This document shows positions 54,903 through 63,271 of a stretch of DNA of 64,000 nt, one piece after another. A program made the translations under genes and the position numbers. Each line of letters opens with the position of its first letter. The stretch's first letter is position 1. The notes under the pieces were generated by a model. The model was given only the letters and a program-made list of their open reading frames with translations, was not told the DNA's origin and made no database searches. Source of the stretch: Streptacidiphilus jeojiense (GTDB lineage Bacteria; Actinomycetota; Actinomycetes; Streptomycetales; Streptomycetaceae); assembly GCF_000719095.1 (NCBI RefSeq), contig NZ_JOEH01000004.1:434001-498000 (forward strand). Reading direction: 5' to 3'.

Positions 54903-56078
54903 CTACGGTCTGCGGTGTCCCGGGGCGGCGAAGCGGAGGGTGAGGATCTGTTCCAGGGCGGCGCGGGTGGCTACCGAGACGGCGCCGGTCAGCACGGCGG
55001 CGTCGCCCAGGGCGGAGACCTCGATCCGGGGCGGGTAGGGGACCCGGGCGGCCAGCCGCTCCCGGATCCGGTCCAGCAGCAGGTCGCCGTTGAGTCCGAT
55101 GCCGCCGCCCAGGACCACCAGCTCCACGTCCACGACGGCCGCGACCGGGGCCAGGTAGCCGGTGATCCGCCTGGCCTCCTCGTCCACCACCGAGCAGGCG
55201 CCCGGGTGGCCCTCGCGGGCCAGTGCGAAGACCCGCTCGGTGGTCAGCGCGCCCAGGGCGGCCTCCTCCGGGAGCCGGGTCACGGCGTAGCGCAACAGCG
55301 AGGCGGCGCAGGGGTCCTGGGCGTCGAACTCGGCGGGCTCGACCGCGCAGTCCAGTTCGCCGGCCGCGCCGGCGAAGCCGCGGTGCAGCTCTCCGTGCAG
55401 GACCAGGCCGGCGCCGACACCGGTGCCGACCGAGAGGAAGGTGAAGCTCTCGGCGGCGGTGCCGTTGCCGCGGCGCTGCTCGCCCAGGGCGGCCAGGTGG
55501 ATGTCGTTCTCCACGGTGGCCGGCATGCCCAGCGCCTGCTCGAACGCCTCCTGCACCGCGAACCCGTCCAGGGAGGGGATGTTGGCGCCCTGCCAGATCC
55601 GCCCGTCCCTGCGGTCGACCACGCCGGGCACGCCCACGGCCGCGTGCTGCAGCGCGCCGCGGTGGATGCTGGCCTCGGCGCAGAGCTCCTCGGCGAGCTC
55701 GGCGCCGGTCTGCACGATCCGGGGCGCGTCCAGGCCCTCGACCAGGACGTCGCGGCGGATCCTGATGGTGCCGTCCAGGTCCGCGACCGCGCCGCGGAGC
55801 CGCCGGGCGCCGACGTCCAGCGCCAGCACGTAGGCGGCCTCCGGGCGCGGGGCGAAGAACAGCGCGCCGTAGGTGGGCCCGAGTTCGGCCCTGACCGTCT
55901 CCGACACCAGGCCCATCTCCAGGAGGTCCTGGAGCAGTGCGGAGACGGTCGGCTTGGAGATGCCGGTCCGCCTGGCGATCTCCGCGCGGGAGACCGGGGC
56001 CTCGGCGCGGATCACGTCCAGGACGGTCCGGAGGTTGATCTCCTTGAGCGTGGAGGAGGTCGCGGGCCTGGCAATCAT
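54903..56078 (-). CDS. ROK-family transcriptional regulator
   Basis: 391 aa from the ATG at 56078; a GTG two codons earlier is the other option. N-terminal winged helix RAEIARRTGISKPTVSALLQ, then the ROK sugar-kinase-like domain: LALDVGARRLRGAVADLDGT, VGVPGVVDRRDGR, ENDIHLAALGEQRRG, LSVGTGVGAGLVL, ELVVLGGGIGLNGD. The Cys-rich zinc site of ROK kinases is not present. TAAAGT ends 6 bases before the ATG, suggesting a leaderless transcript. It interrupts the Ter locus on the opposite strand; targets unknown. Confidence 0.88.
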   Translation of the reverse strand: MIARPATSSTLKEINLRTVLDVIRAEAPVSRAEIARRTGISKPTVSALLQDLLEMGLVSETVRAELGPTYGALFFAPRPEAAYVLALDVGARRLRGAVADLDGTIRIRRDVLVEGLDAPRIVQTGAELAEELCAEASIHRGALQHAAVGVPGVVDRRDGRIWQGANIPSLDGFAVQEAFEQALGMPATVENDIHLAALGEQRRGNGTAAESFTFLSVGTGVGAGLVLHGELHRGFAGAAGELDCAVEPAEFDAQDPCAASLLRYAVTRLPEEAALGALTTERVFALAREGHPGACSVVDEEARRITGYLAPVAAVVDVELVVLGGGIGLNGDLLLDRIRERLAARVPYPPRIEVSALGDAAVLTGAVSVATRAALEQILTLRFAAPGHRRP

Positions 56079-56084
56079 GCCCAC

Positions 56085-56090
56085 ACTTTA
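56085..56090 (-). promoter_or_regulatory. Candidate -10 for leaderless ROK regulator transcript
   Basis: TAAAGT (TANNNT) on the minus strand, 6 bases before the ATG at 56078, no Shine-Dalgarno sequence. Confidence 0.4.
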
Positions 56091-56124
56091 GTGCCCTGGA
56101 CCCGCGTCCCTCCCGGTCGGCGGC

Positions 56125-57132
56125 TCAGCCGAACTGCTGCTCCAGGTCCTTGAGCTTCTTCTCCAGCGAGTCCAGCCGCGGCAGCGGGGAGTCACCGTCG
56201 TCGGAGCCGGTCGTGGACGCTGCCGGGGCGGTGCTCTCCAGCGCGTCGTGGCGACGGCGCCGCGGCAGCACGCCGCGGGGCGAGGCGGGCTCCAGCGCGG
56301 CGGCGGTCTCGGCACTGCCGGACGCCTCCAGCGTGGTCAGCTCGCGCAGCGGTGCGGAACGCGAGATGGCCTTCAACTCGGCGCGCTCACGCCGGTTCTC
56401 GCTGCGCTGCCGGGCGGCGGCGGCCTCGCGCTCGCGCTTGTCCTCGCGGACCTCCTCGACCGCGTCGTCCAGCGTGCGGACGTTCTCCAGCAGCATCAAC
56501 GACCAGGCCTGGTAGGTCTCGACGGGCGCACGCAGCCAGCGGACCATCCGGATCTGCGGCAGCGGGCGGGGCACCAGGCCCTGCTCGCGCAGCGCGGCAC
56601 GGCGGGTCTGCTTCAGCGCCCGGTCGAACAGCACCGCGGCCGACAGCGACATGCCGGCGAAGAACTGCGGGGCGCCGTTGTGGTCGCCGCCACGCGGGGC
56701 GTGCACCCAGTTGAACCAGGCGGAGGCGCCGGCGAAGAGCCAGACCAGCATGCGGGAGCCGAGGGCGGCGTCGCCGTGGCTGGCCTCGCGGACCGCGAGC
56801 ACCGAGCAGAACATCGCGGCGCCGTCGAGGCCGAAGGGGACCAGGTACTCCCAGCCGCCGGAGAGGTTCAGGTTCTGCTGGCCGAAGCCGACCAGTCCGT
56901 GGAAGGAGAGCGCCGCGGCGACCGAGGCACAGGCGAACAGCAGGACGTAGGACGCGCTGCCGTAGATGGTCTCCTTGCGGCGGCGGCGTGCTTCGCTGCG
57001 TTCCCAGGAGTCGCTGGGTTCGGCGGCGTGCTTGGGCTTCTTGGTGCGCAGCAGGCCCATGACGACCGCGATGACCAGGGCGATCGCACATCCAACGGCC
57101 AGCCACACCAGCTGTATGGAGGAAAGGTTCAT
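56125..57132 (-). CDS. DUF2637 membrane protein
   Basis: 335 aa from ATG 57132 (MNLSSIQLVWLAVGCA); a frame extended to 57264 is Arg/Pro-rich and unlikely. Four membrane segments: QLVWLAVGCAIALVIAVVMG, SASYVLLFACASVAAALSFH, VPFGLDGAAMFCSVLAVREA and RMLVWLFAGASAWFNWVHAP. Then a long charged cytosolic tail with heptad-like helices (DDAVEEVREDKREREAAAAR) and a final DSLEKKLKDLEQQFG. DUF2637 resembles plasmid-spread (SpdB) proteins; chromosomal role unknown. Confidence 0.8.
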   Translation of the reverse strand: MNLSSIQLVWLAVGCAIALVIAVVMGLLRTKKPKHAAEPSDSWERSEARRRRKETIYGSASYVLLFACASVAAALSFHGLVGFGQQNLNLSGGWEYLVPFGLDGAAMFCSVLAVREASHGDAALGSRMLVWLFAGASAWFNWVHAPRGGDHNGAPQFFAGMSLSAAVLFDRALKQTRRAALREQGLVPRPLPQIRMVRWLRAPVETYQAWSLMLLENVRTLDDAVEEVREDKREREAAAARQRSENRRERAELKAISRSAPLRELTTLEASGSAETAAALEPASPRGVLPRRRRHDALESTAPAASTTGSDDGDSPLPRLDSLEKKLKDLEQQFG

Positions 57133-57395
57133 AAAGCGGATAGCCTCGGCTTCGGGTCGGTCGGCACGGGGGGCCATGGACTGGGGGGACAGGGTCGGGC
57201 GATGGTGCGGCGACGGTGTCCCCCGGAGGCGGCGGAGTTGACGCCTCGACACGCGTGCGTGCATGACGATATCGCGTCAGCAGAGAACGCATCGTACGCC
57301 TGAGCCAGTTGTGACCTCCAGTCAGGGGTGCGGGAAGCCCAGCGAATGGGTACTCCGCTGGTGGGTGCCAGGGAGAAGTACGGAGGGGTGGGGAC

Positions 57396-58127
57396 ATGGC
57401 GGGTATTCGGGACTTCATGCGCAGGACGGACCAGACCTTCGGTCCAGGGGTGGACCGGCTGACACTGACCAAGGGCTCGCCCTTGGTGTCACTGAGCGAT
57501 CTGGGCACGGTGCACGGGACCATGCAGGTCAACCTGCACTGGACCGCGCGGGAGGCGGAGCCGGCCGCGCGGCCCGCGGGGGAGCGGCTGCGGGGGCTGC
57601 TGCACCCGACCCTGTTCCGGCCGATGACGATGCCGCAGTCGGTCAACCAGATCCTGGCGGTGGACCTCGACCTCGGCGCGCTGTACGAACTGGCCGACGG
57701 CACCAAGGGGGTGGTGCAGCCACTGGGCAACTTCTACGGCGACCTGCAGCACTCGCCGTTCATCCGGCTCAGCCGGGACGACCGGTCCGGGGCGCCGTCC
57801 GGGGAGATGCTCTACATCGACCTGGAGAAGAAGGACAACTTCAAGCGCATCCTGATCTTCGTCTACATCTACGACGAGACCCCGGCCTTCGACCGCACCC
57901 ACGCGGTGGTCACGTTGGCCCCGCCCGGCGGCAGGCCGATCGAGGTCCGGCTGGAACAGCGGGCGACGCAGGCCAGGTCGTGTGCGGTGGCCCTGATCGA
58001 GAACAAGGGCGGGAACCTGACGGTCCGACGGGAGGCCAAGTACGTCTACGGCTTCCAGGCGGAGCTCGACCGGCTGTACGGGTGGGGGCTGCAGTGGCAG
58101 CGGGGGGTCAAGTCGCCCAGCGCATAG
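57396..58127 (+). CDS. TerA-like TerD-superfamily protein
   Basis: 243 aa. LTLTKGSPLVSLSDLGTVHG, MQVNLHWTAR and AVDLDLGALYELADGTKGVV match the TerD-like fold of TerA-type proteins. The later part has HSPFIRLSRDDRSGAPSGEM, ILIFVYIYDETPAFDRTHAV and KYVYGFQAELDRLYGWGLQW. GGAGGGG precedes the ATG. It converges on the third TerD gene. Member of the same calcium-binding stress family, probably acting with the other Ter proteins. Confidence 0.82.
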   Translation: MAGIRDFMRRTDQTFGPGVDRLTLTKGSPLVSLSDLGTVHGTMQVNLHWTAREAEPAARPAGERLRGLLHPTLFRPMTMPQSVNQILAVDLDLGALYELADGTKGVVQPLGNFYGDLQHSPFIRLSRDDRSGAPSGEMLYIDLEKKDNFKRILIFVYIYDETPAFDRTHAVVTLAPPGGRPIEVRLEQRATQARSCAVALIENKGGNLTVRREAKYVYGFQAELDRLYGWGLQWQRGVKSPSA

Positions 58128-58174
58128 CGCCTACGGCGGGTCGGTTCGTTTTTCGGGTGCGGCGTGTGCCTGGT

Positions 58175-58199
58175 TTGTCGCGCAGTTCCCCGCGCCCCT
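58175..58199. repeat. Dispersed palindrome, copy 3 (one arm only)
   Basis: TTGTCGCGCAGTTCCCCGCG... at 58175-58199 matches the left arms of copies 1 and 2. The right arm is gone; downstream remain the inner-stem-like GCAACTTGCCCA and GGGTCAGTTGCA. An outer imperfect pairing (58140-58159 with 58234-58250) keeps a hairpin. It lies between the convergent TerA-like and TerD genes. Confidence 0.75.
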
Positions 58200-58250
58200 G
58201 ATGGTGCAACTTGCCCACGGTGGGTCAGTTGCAGCACCCCGAAAACCGAC

Positions 58251-59075
58251 CTACCGCTGGCCGCCCTGGAACTGCGGCCCCTGGAGCGGCAGTACGAAGC
58301 CCTCGGGTTCGGGCAGCAGGACCGGCTGCTGGTACGGCGGCGGGTACCCGTAGCCGTGCGAGGCCGCCGGCTGGGCCGCTGCCGCCGCTGCGGGTTCGAC
58401 GGCCGGCTGGGGGGCCGGGGGCGTCGGTGGGTGGCTCGGCGGCGGGGGGATGACCAGCTCCGGCTCGGGCGCGGACGCGGGCTCCGTGACCGGTGCCGCT
58501 TCTGCGACAGCCGCGGTCGCGGCCGGCTCCTCCTCGTCGATGGTGATGCCGAAGTCGGTGGCCAGACCCACCAGCCCGGAGGAGTACCCCTGGCCGATGG
58601 CCCGGAACTTCCAACCCCCGCCGCGCCGGTACAGCTCGCCGCAGAGCAGCGCGGTGACCCCAGTGGTGTCGGCGATGTCGAAGCGGGCGATGGCCTCCGC
58701 GCCGGGACCTCCGGCGATGTCGAACAGCAGGATCCGCAGCTCGGGGATCTCGTCGAAGTCGCCGTGCTCGACCGAGCCGCCCACCACCACCCGGTCGATC
58801 TCGGTGGGCAGCAGCGCCAGGTCGATGTCGATGGTCTCGGTGACGTCGTCGCCGATCCTGGCCTTGGACCGGTGCCGGACCAGCCCGGACGGGTGCCGCG
58901 GCTGGTTGTAGAAGACGAAGTCGTCGTCCGAGCCGACCCTGCCGTCCAGGCCGAGCAGCAGGGCTGACACGTCCACGTCGGGAGCACCGGGGACGACACG
59001 CCAGCGCAGCACCGCGCGCACCGCGTCCACCTTGGTGAGCGGTGTGTTGGAGCCCTTGGGCATGACCTTGGTCAT
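58251..59075 (-). CDS. TerD-family protein 3 with Pro/Gln-rich tail
   Basis: 274 aa from ATG 59075. N-terminal TerD domain (1-175): [94 protein letters not shown]. The calcium site is diverged from the DFDLDAS form. The last ~95 residues are Ala/Pro/Gln-rich with PPPPSHPPTPPAPQ and YPPPYQQPVLLPEP, a disordered tail that may bind partners. The frame extends 57 codons upstream without a better start. Confidence 0.88.
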   Translation of the reverse strand: MTKVMPKGSNTPLTKVDAVRAVLRWRVVPGAPDVDVSALLLGLDGRVGSDDDFVFYNQPRHPSGLVRHRSKARIGDDVTETIDIDLALLPTEIDRVVVGGSVEHGDFDEIPELRILLFDIAGGPGAEAIARFDIADTTGVTALLCGELYRRGGGWKFRAIGQGYSSGLVGLATDFGITIDEEEPAATAAVAEAAPVTEPASAPEPELVIPPPPSHPPTPPAPQPAVEPAAAAAAQPAASHGYGYPPPYQQPVLLPEPEGFVLPLQGPQFQGGQR

Positions 59076-59470
59076 AACGGGTTGACGCTCTCCCTCTGTT
59101 TCAGCGCTGCTGCGGACGCCACCGGCGGGAAACATGTGCCGGGCACCAGGGTAGGCGGCGGGGCGGCGCCGGTGGAACCGGGCCGGGCGCGTCGCACGCC
59201 GACGCGTCGCGGTCGGGTTGCCGCTCACCTGGACAGCGAGCAGCATGGCTGAGAACCGACGTGTACCACCGGTGCCGGAGTCGATCAGTGGATGAGCCCA
59301 GTGGGCATGTTAAGCGGATGCCACTGTTCCGAGAACAGCAGGTTTCTTGACTGGATTCTTACCGCTGGATCCGTACGATTATCGTTAACGGCCCCCGTGG
59401 TCCCGGACGTCCCACTCTCCGCAGCAGAGAACAACCATGCTGTCACGCCCAGGAATCCCGAGGAGGGGCC
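59076..59470. other. Divergent promoter region between TerD 3 and the HpcH-type gene
   Basis: 395 bp, no supported gene. An unusually AT-rich patch at about 59341-59390 has TTGACT at 59347-59352 and TACGATTATCG, likely the promoter for the HpcH-type operon. No clear -35/-10 spacing could be fixed. Confidence 0.4.
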
Positions 59471-60649
59471 ATGCGCCATTTCAGTCAGCTCGACGCCGAG
59501 ACCCGTGAGCGCCTCTTCCTCCGTGAACCGGCTGAATTTGATCGGTCCAGCGATCCCGCGGTGCTGTCCACCGCGCTGGGCGCCACCCTGTACTCGCCGG
59601 CCACCCGGCCCCGGCTGTACGACGACATCCGCAAGCAGGCCGCCCACGGCGTGGTGTCGATGGTGCTCTGCCTGGAGGACGCGATAGACGACAGCGAGGT
59701 GGACGCCGCCGAGGCCAACCTGGTCCGGCAGCTGCCGCCGCTGCTGGAGCGTGTCGAGGCCGGTGAGCAGCTGCCGCTGCTGTTCGTCCGGGTGCGCCGG
59801 CCCGAGCAGATCGTGGACCTCGCGGCCCGGCTCGGCCCCGCGCTGGCGGTGCTGTCGGGCTTCGTGATGCCCAAGTTCACCGAGGAGAGCGGGCTGCCGT
59901 TCCTGGAGGCGCTGGACCAGGTGCGCGGCAGCACCGGTCAGCGGCTCTTCGCGATGCCGGTGCTGGAGTCCCCGGAGCTCGCCCATCTGGAGACCCGCAG
60001 GGAGACCCTGGCCGGGATCGCGCTGGTGCTGGAGAAGCACCGCGAGCAGGTGCTCGCGGTCCGGCTCGGCGTCACCGACCTCAGCTCCGCGTACGGGCTG
60101 CGCCGGCCCCCGGACCTCACCGCCTACGACGTCCAGCTGGTCGCCTCGGTCATCGGCGACGTGGTCAATGTGCTGGGCCGGGCCGACGGCACCGGATACA
60201 CCGTCACCGGCCCGGTGTGGGAGTACTTCCCGGTCCAGGAGCGGAAGTTCAAGCCGCAGCTGCGCAGCACCCCGTTCGCCGGGACGGAGCCGCCGACCGA
60301 GGAGGTGCGCCGCAAGCTGATCGCGCACGACCTGGACGGGCTGATCCGGGAGATCGAACTGGACCGGGCCAACGGCCTGCTCGGCAAGACCTGCATCCAC
60401 CCCAGCCACGTCCCCGCGGTGCACGCGCTGTCCGTCGCCAGCCACGAGGAGTGGTCGGACGCGATGGACATCCTGCACGAGGACCGCTCCGGCGGCGGGG
60501 TGATGCGGTCGGCCTACACCAACAAGATGAACGAGGTGAAGCCGCACCGCGCCTGGGCGCAGCGGGTGATGCTGCGGGCCTCGGTCTTCGGTGTGGCGCG
60601 CGAGGGCGTCACCTTCGCCGAACTCCTGGCTGCCTGCCTGTGCCCCTGA
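59471..60649 (+). CDS. HpcH/HpaI-type aldolase/citrate lyase family protein (Ter locus)
   Basis: 392 aa, TIM-barrel of the citrate-lyase-beta/HpcH type. GATLYSPATRPRLYDDIRKQ at the N-terminus; acidic metal-binding segments MVLCLEDAIDD and FAMPVLESPE; LAVRLGVTDLSSAYGLRR; LLGKTCIHPSHVPAVHALSV is the shared C-terminal segment. It cleaves or forms C-C bonds of acyl or hydroxyacid substrates. GAGGAGGGG precedes the ATG. First of a three-gene set with the PRTase/StiP fusion and the HAD enzyme, the predicted biosynthetic part of Ter loci. Confidence 0.85.
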   Translation: MRHFSQLDAETRERLFLREPAEFDRSSDPAVLSTALGATLYSPATRPRLYDDIRKQAAHGVVSMVLCLEDAIDDSEVDAAEANLVRQLPPLLERVEAGEQLPLLFVRVRRPEQIVDLAARLGPALAVLSGFVMPKFTEESGLPFLEALDQVRGSTGQRLFAMPVLESPELAHLETRRETLAGIALVLEKHREQVLAVRLGVTDLSSAYGLRRPPDLTAYDVQLVASVIGDVVNVLGRADGTGYTVTGPVWEYFPVQERKFKPQLRSTPFAGTEPPTEEVRRKLIAHDLDGLIREIELDRANGLLGKTCIHPSHVPAVHALSVASHEEWSDAMDILHEDRSGGGVMRSAYTNKMNEVKPHRAWAQRVMLRASVFGVAREGVTFAELLAACLCP

Positions 60650-60751
60650 CGAGGGCTGCGGGACATCTGACGGTCACTCCCCTGTGATGGACTGAGGGGA
60701 GTGGACGGACATGCGCATGTACACGCACGAACGAACGACGAAAGCAGGACG

Positions 60752-63271
60752 ATGACGGCTGAGCAGCAGATCCAGGGGCGGGACAGCGGGACCGTGTGGC
60801 CGGGGGAGTGGGTCGAGCAGCGGCTCGACGTCCGGTTGCCGGAGCCGTCCGTGCGGGAGCTGCTGGGCCTGGCGCTGCGGCAGAATCCGCGCCGGGCGCA
60901 TCTGCTGGTGTCGCAGGTGCTGGGCAAGCACGTGCCGCAGCTGCCCGAGGTGGTCTACGGGGCCGGCCACCGGCTAGGCGAGGCGGTGCGGGAACTGCTC
61001 GGCCCGCAGGCCGCTCCGGTGGTGCTCGGCTACGCGGAGACGGCGACCGGCCTGGGCCACTGCGTGGCGGACGGCCTCGGCGGCGGCCCCGGAACGGCCG
61101 CCCGCTATCTGCACTCGACCCGTCGCCCGGTCGCCGGCATCGAGGCGGTGGAGTTCGAGGAGGAGCACTCGCACGCCACCTCCCACCTGCTGCTCCCGGC
61201 CGACCCGGACTTCCTCGGCGGCGACGGACCGATGGTCCTGGTCGACGACGAGCTGTCCACCGGCCGTACCGTGCTGAACACCGTGGCCGCCCTGCACGGG
61301 CGGTACCCGCGCGGGCACTACGTGGTCGCCGCGCTGGTCGACACCCGCAGCCCCGAGGACCGCGAGGTCTTCGCCAAGACCGCCGCCGAGCTGGGCGTCC
61401 GCATCGACGTGGTGGCCACCGCCACCGGCGCGGTGCGGCTGCCGGAGGGCGTGCTGGAGCGCGGTGCCGCACTGGTGGCCGCCGAGGAGACCCGGCAGGG
61501 CTGCAAGGTGCCCTCGGCCGGGCCGCTCGCCCCGCTGACCCGGGTGGAGCTCGGCTGGCCGGCCGGGCTGCCGGACGGCGGCCGGCACGGTTTCAGCGCC
61601 GCCGACCGGGCCCGGCTGGAGCAGGCGCTGCCGGCGATGGCGGAGCGGCTCGCGGAACAGCTGCCCGGCGGCCAGCCGGACGGCGTGCAGTCGCAGGGCG
61701 GGACCGCGCCGCGCCGGGTCCTGGTGCTGGGCCACGAGGAGCTGATGTACGCGCCGCTGCGGCTCGCGGGCGCGCTCGCCGAGCGCCTGGGCGACGGCAG
61801 CGAGGTGCGCTTCTCCACCACCACCCGCTCCCCGGCGCTGACCGTCGACCACCCCGGCTACGCCCTGCGGACCCGCCTCGCCTTCCCCTCGCACGACGCC
61901 CCCGCCGACGGCGAGGGGCGCCGCTACGCCTACAACGTCGCCCCCGGCAGCGACCCCTCCCGCCGCTTCGACGCCATCGTGCTGGTCGTCGACGACCACG
62001 GCGACCGGGCGCCGCTGCACACCCCGGGCCGCGGGCTGCTGGACCGGCTGCGCGGCGTCACCGACCGGGTGCTGCTGGCCGTGGTGCCCGCGCACCGTCC
62101 GGGCCGGGAGCGGCCGGCGGCCGGCGCGCCCGCCGCCTCCGGCACGCTCCCCGAGCCGCTGTACGGCCCCGCCTTCTCCTCCTACCGCGCCGAGGAGGTC
62201 TCCTGGCTGCTCAAGGACCTCTCCGAGGTCACCCTGGAGGCACCGACCGAGGAGCGTGAGGAGGCGATCCAGCAGGGCGGCGCCCACTACGCCGAGTCGC
62301 TGCCGGTGGAGTACCAGCCCACCGCCGCCTACCAGGAGCTGTTCCAGCAGGCCCTGCGGGAGTCGGCGGGACGGATGGCCGAGGCCGTGGCCGTGGTCAC
62401 CGAGACCGTACTGGCCGAGCGCGGCCGCGGCGTGGTGCTGGCCTCGCTGGCCCGCGCCGGGACCCCGGTCGGCGTGCTGATGCGCCGCTGGGCGCAGTAC
62501 GCGCACGGGATCGACCTGCCGCACTACGCGGTGTCCATCGTCCGCGGCCGGGGCATCGACACCGTCGCCCTGCGCTATCTGGCGGACCGTCACAACGCCG
62601 CCGACGTGGTGTTCGTCGACGGCTGGACCGGCAAGGGCGCGATCACCCGCGAGCTGGCCGAGGCGCTGGCGGGCACCGGCTTCAACCCGGAGATGGCCGT
62701 GCTGGCCGACCCGGGCCACTGCGTGCGGACCTTCGGGACCAGGGAGGACTTCCTGATCCCCTCGGCCTGCCTCAACTCCACCGTGTCCGGGCTGGTCTCC
62801 CGCACCGTGCTGCGCTCGGACCTGATCGGGCCGGACGACTTCCACGGCGCCAAGTTCTACCGCGAGCTCGCCGACGGCGACGTCTCCGAGCAGTTCCTGG
62901 ACGCGATCACCGCGCACTTCCCACGCGTCAGCCCCGATGTCAGCGCCAGTGCCGCCGCCGACAGCCCCGAACGCGAACCCGACTGGTCCGGCTGGGCCGC
63001 CGTGGAGCGCATCAGCGAGGAGTACGGCATCAACAGCGTGAATCTGGTCAAGCCGGGAGTGGGCGAGACCACCCGGGTCCTGCTGCGGCGCGTCCCCTGG
63101 AAGGTGCTGGTACGGCGCGGCGCGGAGGCCGAGCTGCGCCACGTCCGGCTGCTGGCCGAGCAGCGCGGCGTACCGGTGGAGGTGGTCGACGACCTGCCCT
63201 ACAGCTGCGTCGGACTGATCCACCCGCAGTACACCCGCGGTGCGACCGGGGACGGGGGCACCGCGGTATGA
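60752..63271 (+). CDS. PRTase-TRSP-StiP-PELOTA fusion protein of the Ter locus
   Basis: 839 aa from ATG 60752, GCAGGA upstream. N-terminal type I phosphoribosyltransferase (about 15-245) with PRPP loop VLVDDELSTGRTVLNT near 165. A TRSP-type middle (about 250-480) has VLVLGHEELMYAPLRLAGAL and FDAIVLVVDDHGDRAPL. Residues ~495-740 match the StiP/orthologous PRTase-like family: HYAESLPVEYQPTAAYQELF, VLASLARAGTPVGVLMRR, HYAVSIVRGRGID, VVFVDGWTGKGAITRELAEA, STVSGLVSRTVL. The C-terminal PELOTA-like RNA-binding domain (about 755-830) has NSVNLVKPGVGETTRVLLRR. Usually these are separate or paired genes; here they are one chain. Predicted to build a nucleoside-like metabolite. Stop overlaps the HAD gene by 4 bases. 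Confidence 0.82.
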   Translation: MTAEQQIQGRDSGTVWPGEWVEQRLDVRLPEPSVRELLGLALRQNPRRAHLLVSQVLGKHVPQLPEVVYGAGHRLGEAVRELLGPQAAPVVLGYAETATGLGHCVADGLGGGPGTAARYLHSTRRPVAGIEAVEFEEEHSHATSHLLLPADPDFLGGDGPMVLVDDELSTGRTVLNTVAALHGRYPRGHYVVAALVDTRSPEDREVFAKTAAELGVRIDVVATATGAVRLPEGVLERGAALVAAEETRQGCKVPSAGPLAPLTRVELGWPAGLPDGGRHGFSAADRARLEQALPAMAERLAEQLPGGQPDGVQSQGGTAPRRVLVLGHEELMYAPLRLAGALAERLGDGSEVRFSTTTRSPALTVDHPGYALRTRLAFPSHDAPADGEGRRYAYNVAPGSDPSRRFDAIVLVVDDHGDRAPLHTPGRGLLDRLRGVTDRVLLAVVPAHRPGRERPAAGAPAASGTLPEPLYGPAFSSYRAEEVSWLLKDLSEVTLEAPTEEREEAIQQGGAHYAESLPVEYQPTAAYQELFQQALRESAGRMAEAVAVVTETVLAERGRGVVLASLARAGTPVGVLMRRWAQYAHGIDLPHYAVSIVRGRGIDTVALRYLADRHNAADVVFVDGWTGKGAITRELAEALAGTGFNPEMAVLADPGHCVRTFGTREDFLIPSACLNSTVSGLVSRTVLRSDLIGPDDFHGAKFYRELADGDVSEQFLDAITAHFPRVSPDVSASAAADSPEREPDWSGWAAVERISEEYGINSVNLVKPGVGETTRVLLRRVPWKVLVRRGAEAELRHVRLLAEQRGVPVEVVDDLPYSCVGLIHPQYTRGATGDGGTAV

